Assembly: GCA_937896205.1 (NCBI GenBank)
Contig: CALBNA010000301.1
Location: 1 to 7,402 of the forward strand
Source: an uncultured Campylobacter sp.
GTDB taxonomy: Bacteria; Campylobacterota; Campylobacteria; Campylobacterales; Campylobacteraceae
Direction of reading: 5' to 3'
DNA length: 7,402 nt
In this document: piece after piece, positions 6,399 to 7,402 of the stretch
How the letters are laid out: each line of letters starts with the position of its first letter
Position numbering within the stretch: the stretch's first letter is position 1
Position numbers and translations under genes: made by a program
Notes under the pieces: model-generated
Database searches by the model: none
The model's input: only the letters and a program-made list of their open reading frames with translations
Told to the model about the DNA's origin: nothing

Positions 6399-6651
6399 GC
6401 GGGTAATTGCTGCGTAAATTTAAAAACGGCAGCGCGCCCTAAGCTGGCTTTAGAGCAGGCGCCTGAGGTTATAAAGTTAAATTTAAAAGACCGAGCCGGC
6501 GCAAAGTGGAGTGCTTGGTTACAAATTTAGGCGTGAGATAAAATTTTAAAAAAGCGTGCCGCCGCTAGGTTGCTTAAGTGCGGATGAAAAGATGCGAGCA
6601 GACTTTGCGGCGAGTTTTTAATCGGCGTCGAGGGCGGCGCGGAGTAGAATT

Positions 6652-6850
6652 GAATTTAAACTCAAAGATTAATGACGGCGGATCGGATTTTTTCGGGAGC
6701 GGAATTTAATCGAAGTAAATTTAATCGTTAAACGGTGTGCACGTAATTGATAGGGCGCGAACGGAATTTAATCAAAGCAAATGAAGCGGCATTTTCTTCG
6801 TTTCTACGCGTCGTGGAGGTAGGAGTGAAGCTGAATCAAAGCAAAATTAA
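6652..6850 (+). repeat. Four degenerate direct repeats upstream of hemD
   Basis: GGAATTTAATCGAAGTAAAT at 6701-6720 and GGAATTTAATCAAAGCAAAT at 6763-6782 agree in 18 of 20 bases, 62 bases apart. The core AATCAAAGCAAA (6770-6781) returns exactly at 6834-6845, 64 bases further on. A looser relative, GAATTTAAACTCAAAG, starts at 6652. They end just before the hemD ribosome binding site. They could be repeated regulator sites or residue of duplications. Confidence 0.5.
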
Positions 6851-6854
6851 ACAT

Positions 6855-6867
6855 GGAGGGCGTTTTG
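6855..6867 (+). promoter_or_regulatory. hemD: Ribosome binding site of hemD, favouring a TTG start
   Basis: GGAGG at 6855-6859 is five bases from the TTG at 6865, an ideal spacing. An in-frame ATG at 6853 overlaps this very site and has no ribosome binding site of its own, so it is the less likely start despite being ATG. Confidence 0.65.
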
Positions 6868-7402
6868 ATATATTTGGTGTCTAATACGAAATTTGATCAT
6901 CCGCAGGTGAGGCGGCTTGCGGTCTGCGAGATAAAATTTTTCAAATTTAGCCTGCCTACGCAGACGGACGCGCTAATTTTTACCTCCAAAAATGCGGTGG
7001 CGGCGATAAAATTTAATGAAATTTCACTTGATTTAGATACGCCCGTTTACGCTATCGGCGAGCCGTGCGCTGCGGCTGCGCGCGAGTTTGGATTCCGCGA
7101 TATCTATACGGCGCGGCACGGGCACGGAAATGAGTTTGCCGCGGAGATCGCGCCGCTCTTGCAAGGCGCAGACGCGCTGTATCTGCGCGCGAGGCAGACG
7201 GTATCGAAACTGGAGCAAATTCTATCTAGCGCCGGCGTGCGGCTGCAAAGCGTGATCGCTTATGAAAATTGCGTCCTTAGCCTGCCCGCCGCCGCAAAGC
7301 CGCCGCAAGGCAGCACGCTGATTTTTACCTCGCCTAAAAACGTGCGCGGCTTTACCGCAAATTTCGGCTGGGACGGGGGCTATAGGGCGATCTGTATCGG
7401 CA
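6865..7402 (+). CDS. hemD: Uroporphyrinogen-III synthase, 3'-partial
   Basis: Cytosolic enzyme that cyclises hydroxymethylbilane to uroporphyrinogen III with inversion of ring D, on the way to haem. From the TTG the protein reads MIYLVSNTKFDHPQV, then DALIFTSKNAV at 35-45, YAIGEPCAAAAREFGF from 62, LYLRAR at 105-110, VIAYENCVL from 130 and LIFTSPKNVRGF at 152-163. The two -IFTSKNAV-/-IFTSPKNV- loops, one per domain, and the YAIG motif are characteristic of HemD, a family otherwise weakly conserved. 179 residues are visible; a typical length slightly above 200 leaves a few dozen beyond the window edge. Starting at the in-frame ATG at 6853 would add MEGV before a Leu in place of the first Met. 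No frameshift was seen. The gene follows a long gene-free stretch, so it is probably the first of its transcript. Confidence 0.9.
   Translation, partial: MIYLVSNTKFDHPQVRRLAVCEIKFFKFSLPTQTDALIFTSKNAVAAIKFNEISLDLDTPVYAIGEPCAAAAREFGFRDIYTARHGHGNEFAAEIAPLLQGADALYLRARQTVSKLEQILSSAGVRLQSVIAYENCVLSLPAAAKPPQGSTLIFTSPKNVRGFTANFGWDGGYRAICIG

Larger units (their letters stand above)
6246..6852. other. Gene-free stretch between argH and hemD
   Basis: All frames are broken by frequent stops, and I recognise no gene, tRNA or gene fragment. The stretch holds palindromes built on AAATTTTAAAATTT just after argH, a GC-rich stem-loop at 6374-6398, several isolated AAATTT sites, and degenerate direct repeats from ~6652 to ~6850 directly before hemD. 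Short open pieces such as ADEKMRADFAASF (near 6580-6620) have no recognisable homology and no start signal. Promoter function for hemD is likely somewhere here but I cannot point to a convincing -10/-35 pair. Confidence 0.6.

Noticed and set aside
6652..6850. CRISPR-like array
   Set aside because: Repeats are short, degenerate and only partly matching, spacing is not made of uniform spacers, and no cas gene is near.

Overview
The window looks like chromosome from a relatively GC-rich Campylobacter of the C. showae/rectus/gracilis/curvus kind. This is an inference. It rests on the Campylobacter-type pckA, argH and hemD proteins, a mixed composition (GC-rich coding sequence with AT-rich gaps), and extreme repetition of the palindrome AAATTT in genes and gaps alike. 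No rRNA, tRNA, CRISPR array, transposase or integrase was seen.

Layout, left to right. (1) pckA on the + strand lacks only its first few codons; its first ~370 bases are AT-rich and the rest GC-rich. (2) A + strand CAP/SCP-domain lipoprotein follows 16 bases later from a TTG start and probably shares pckA's transcript. (3) A ~320-base gap separates it from a convergent minus-strand block. In transcription order that block holds a small cupin protein (4742 to 4311), the remnant of a peptidase S51-family gene (4306 to 4055), a gap with three stem-loops, and an unrecognised 184-residue protein (3849 to 3295). (4) argH starts on the + strand at 4851, divergent from the cupin gene. (5) A ~600-base gene-free stretch contains palindromes, a short tandem repeat and scattered degenerate direct repeats. 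(6) hemD on the + strand runs off the right edge.

The housekeeping genes serve gluconeogenesis (PckA), the last step of arginine synthesis (ArgH) and tetrapyrrole synthesis (HemD). From memory, pckA and argH are direct neighbours in C. jejuni, so the lipoprotein plus the minus-strand block looks like accessory material between two core genes. The strongest non-routine signals are: the S51 remnant, cut off at the cupin stop codon and carrying an internal stop; the very high frequency of AAATTT/TAAATTTA, with five of six gene ends using the TAA of a TAAATTTA octamer as stop; and the abrupt base-composition step inside pckA. I did not find a convincing new multi-gene system.
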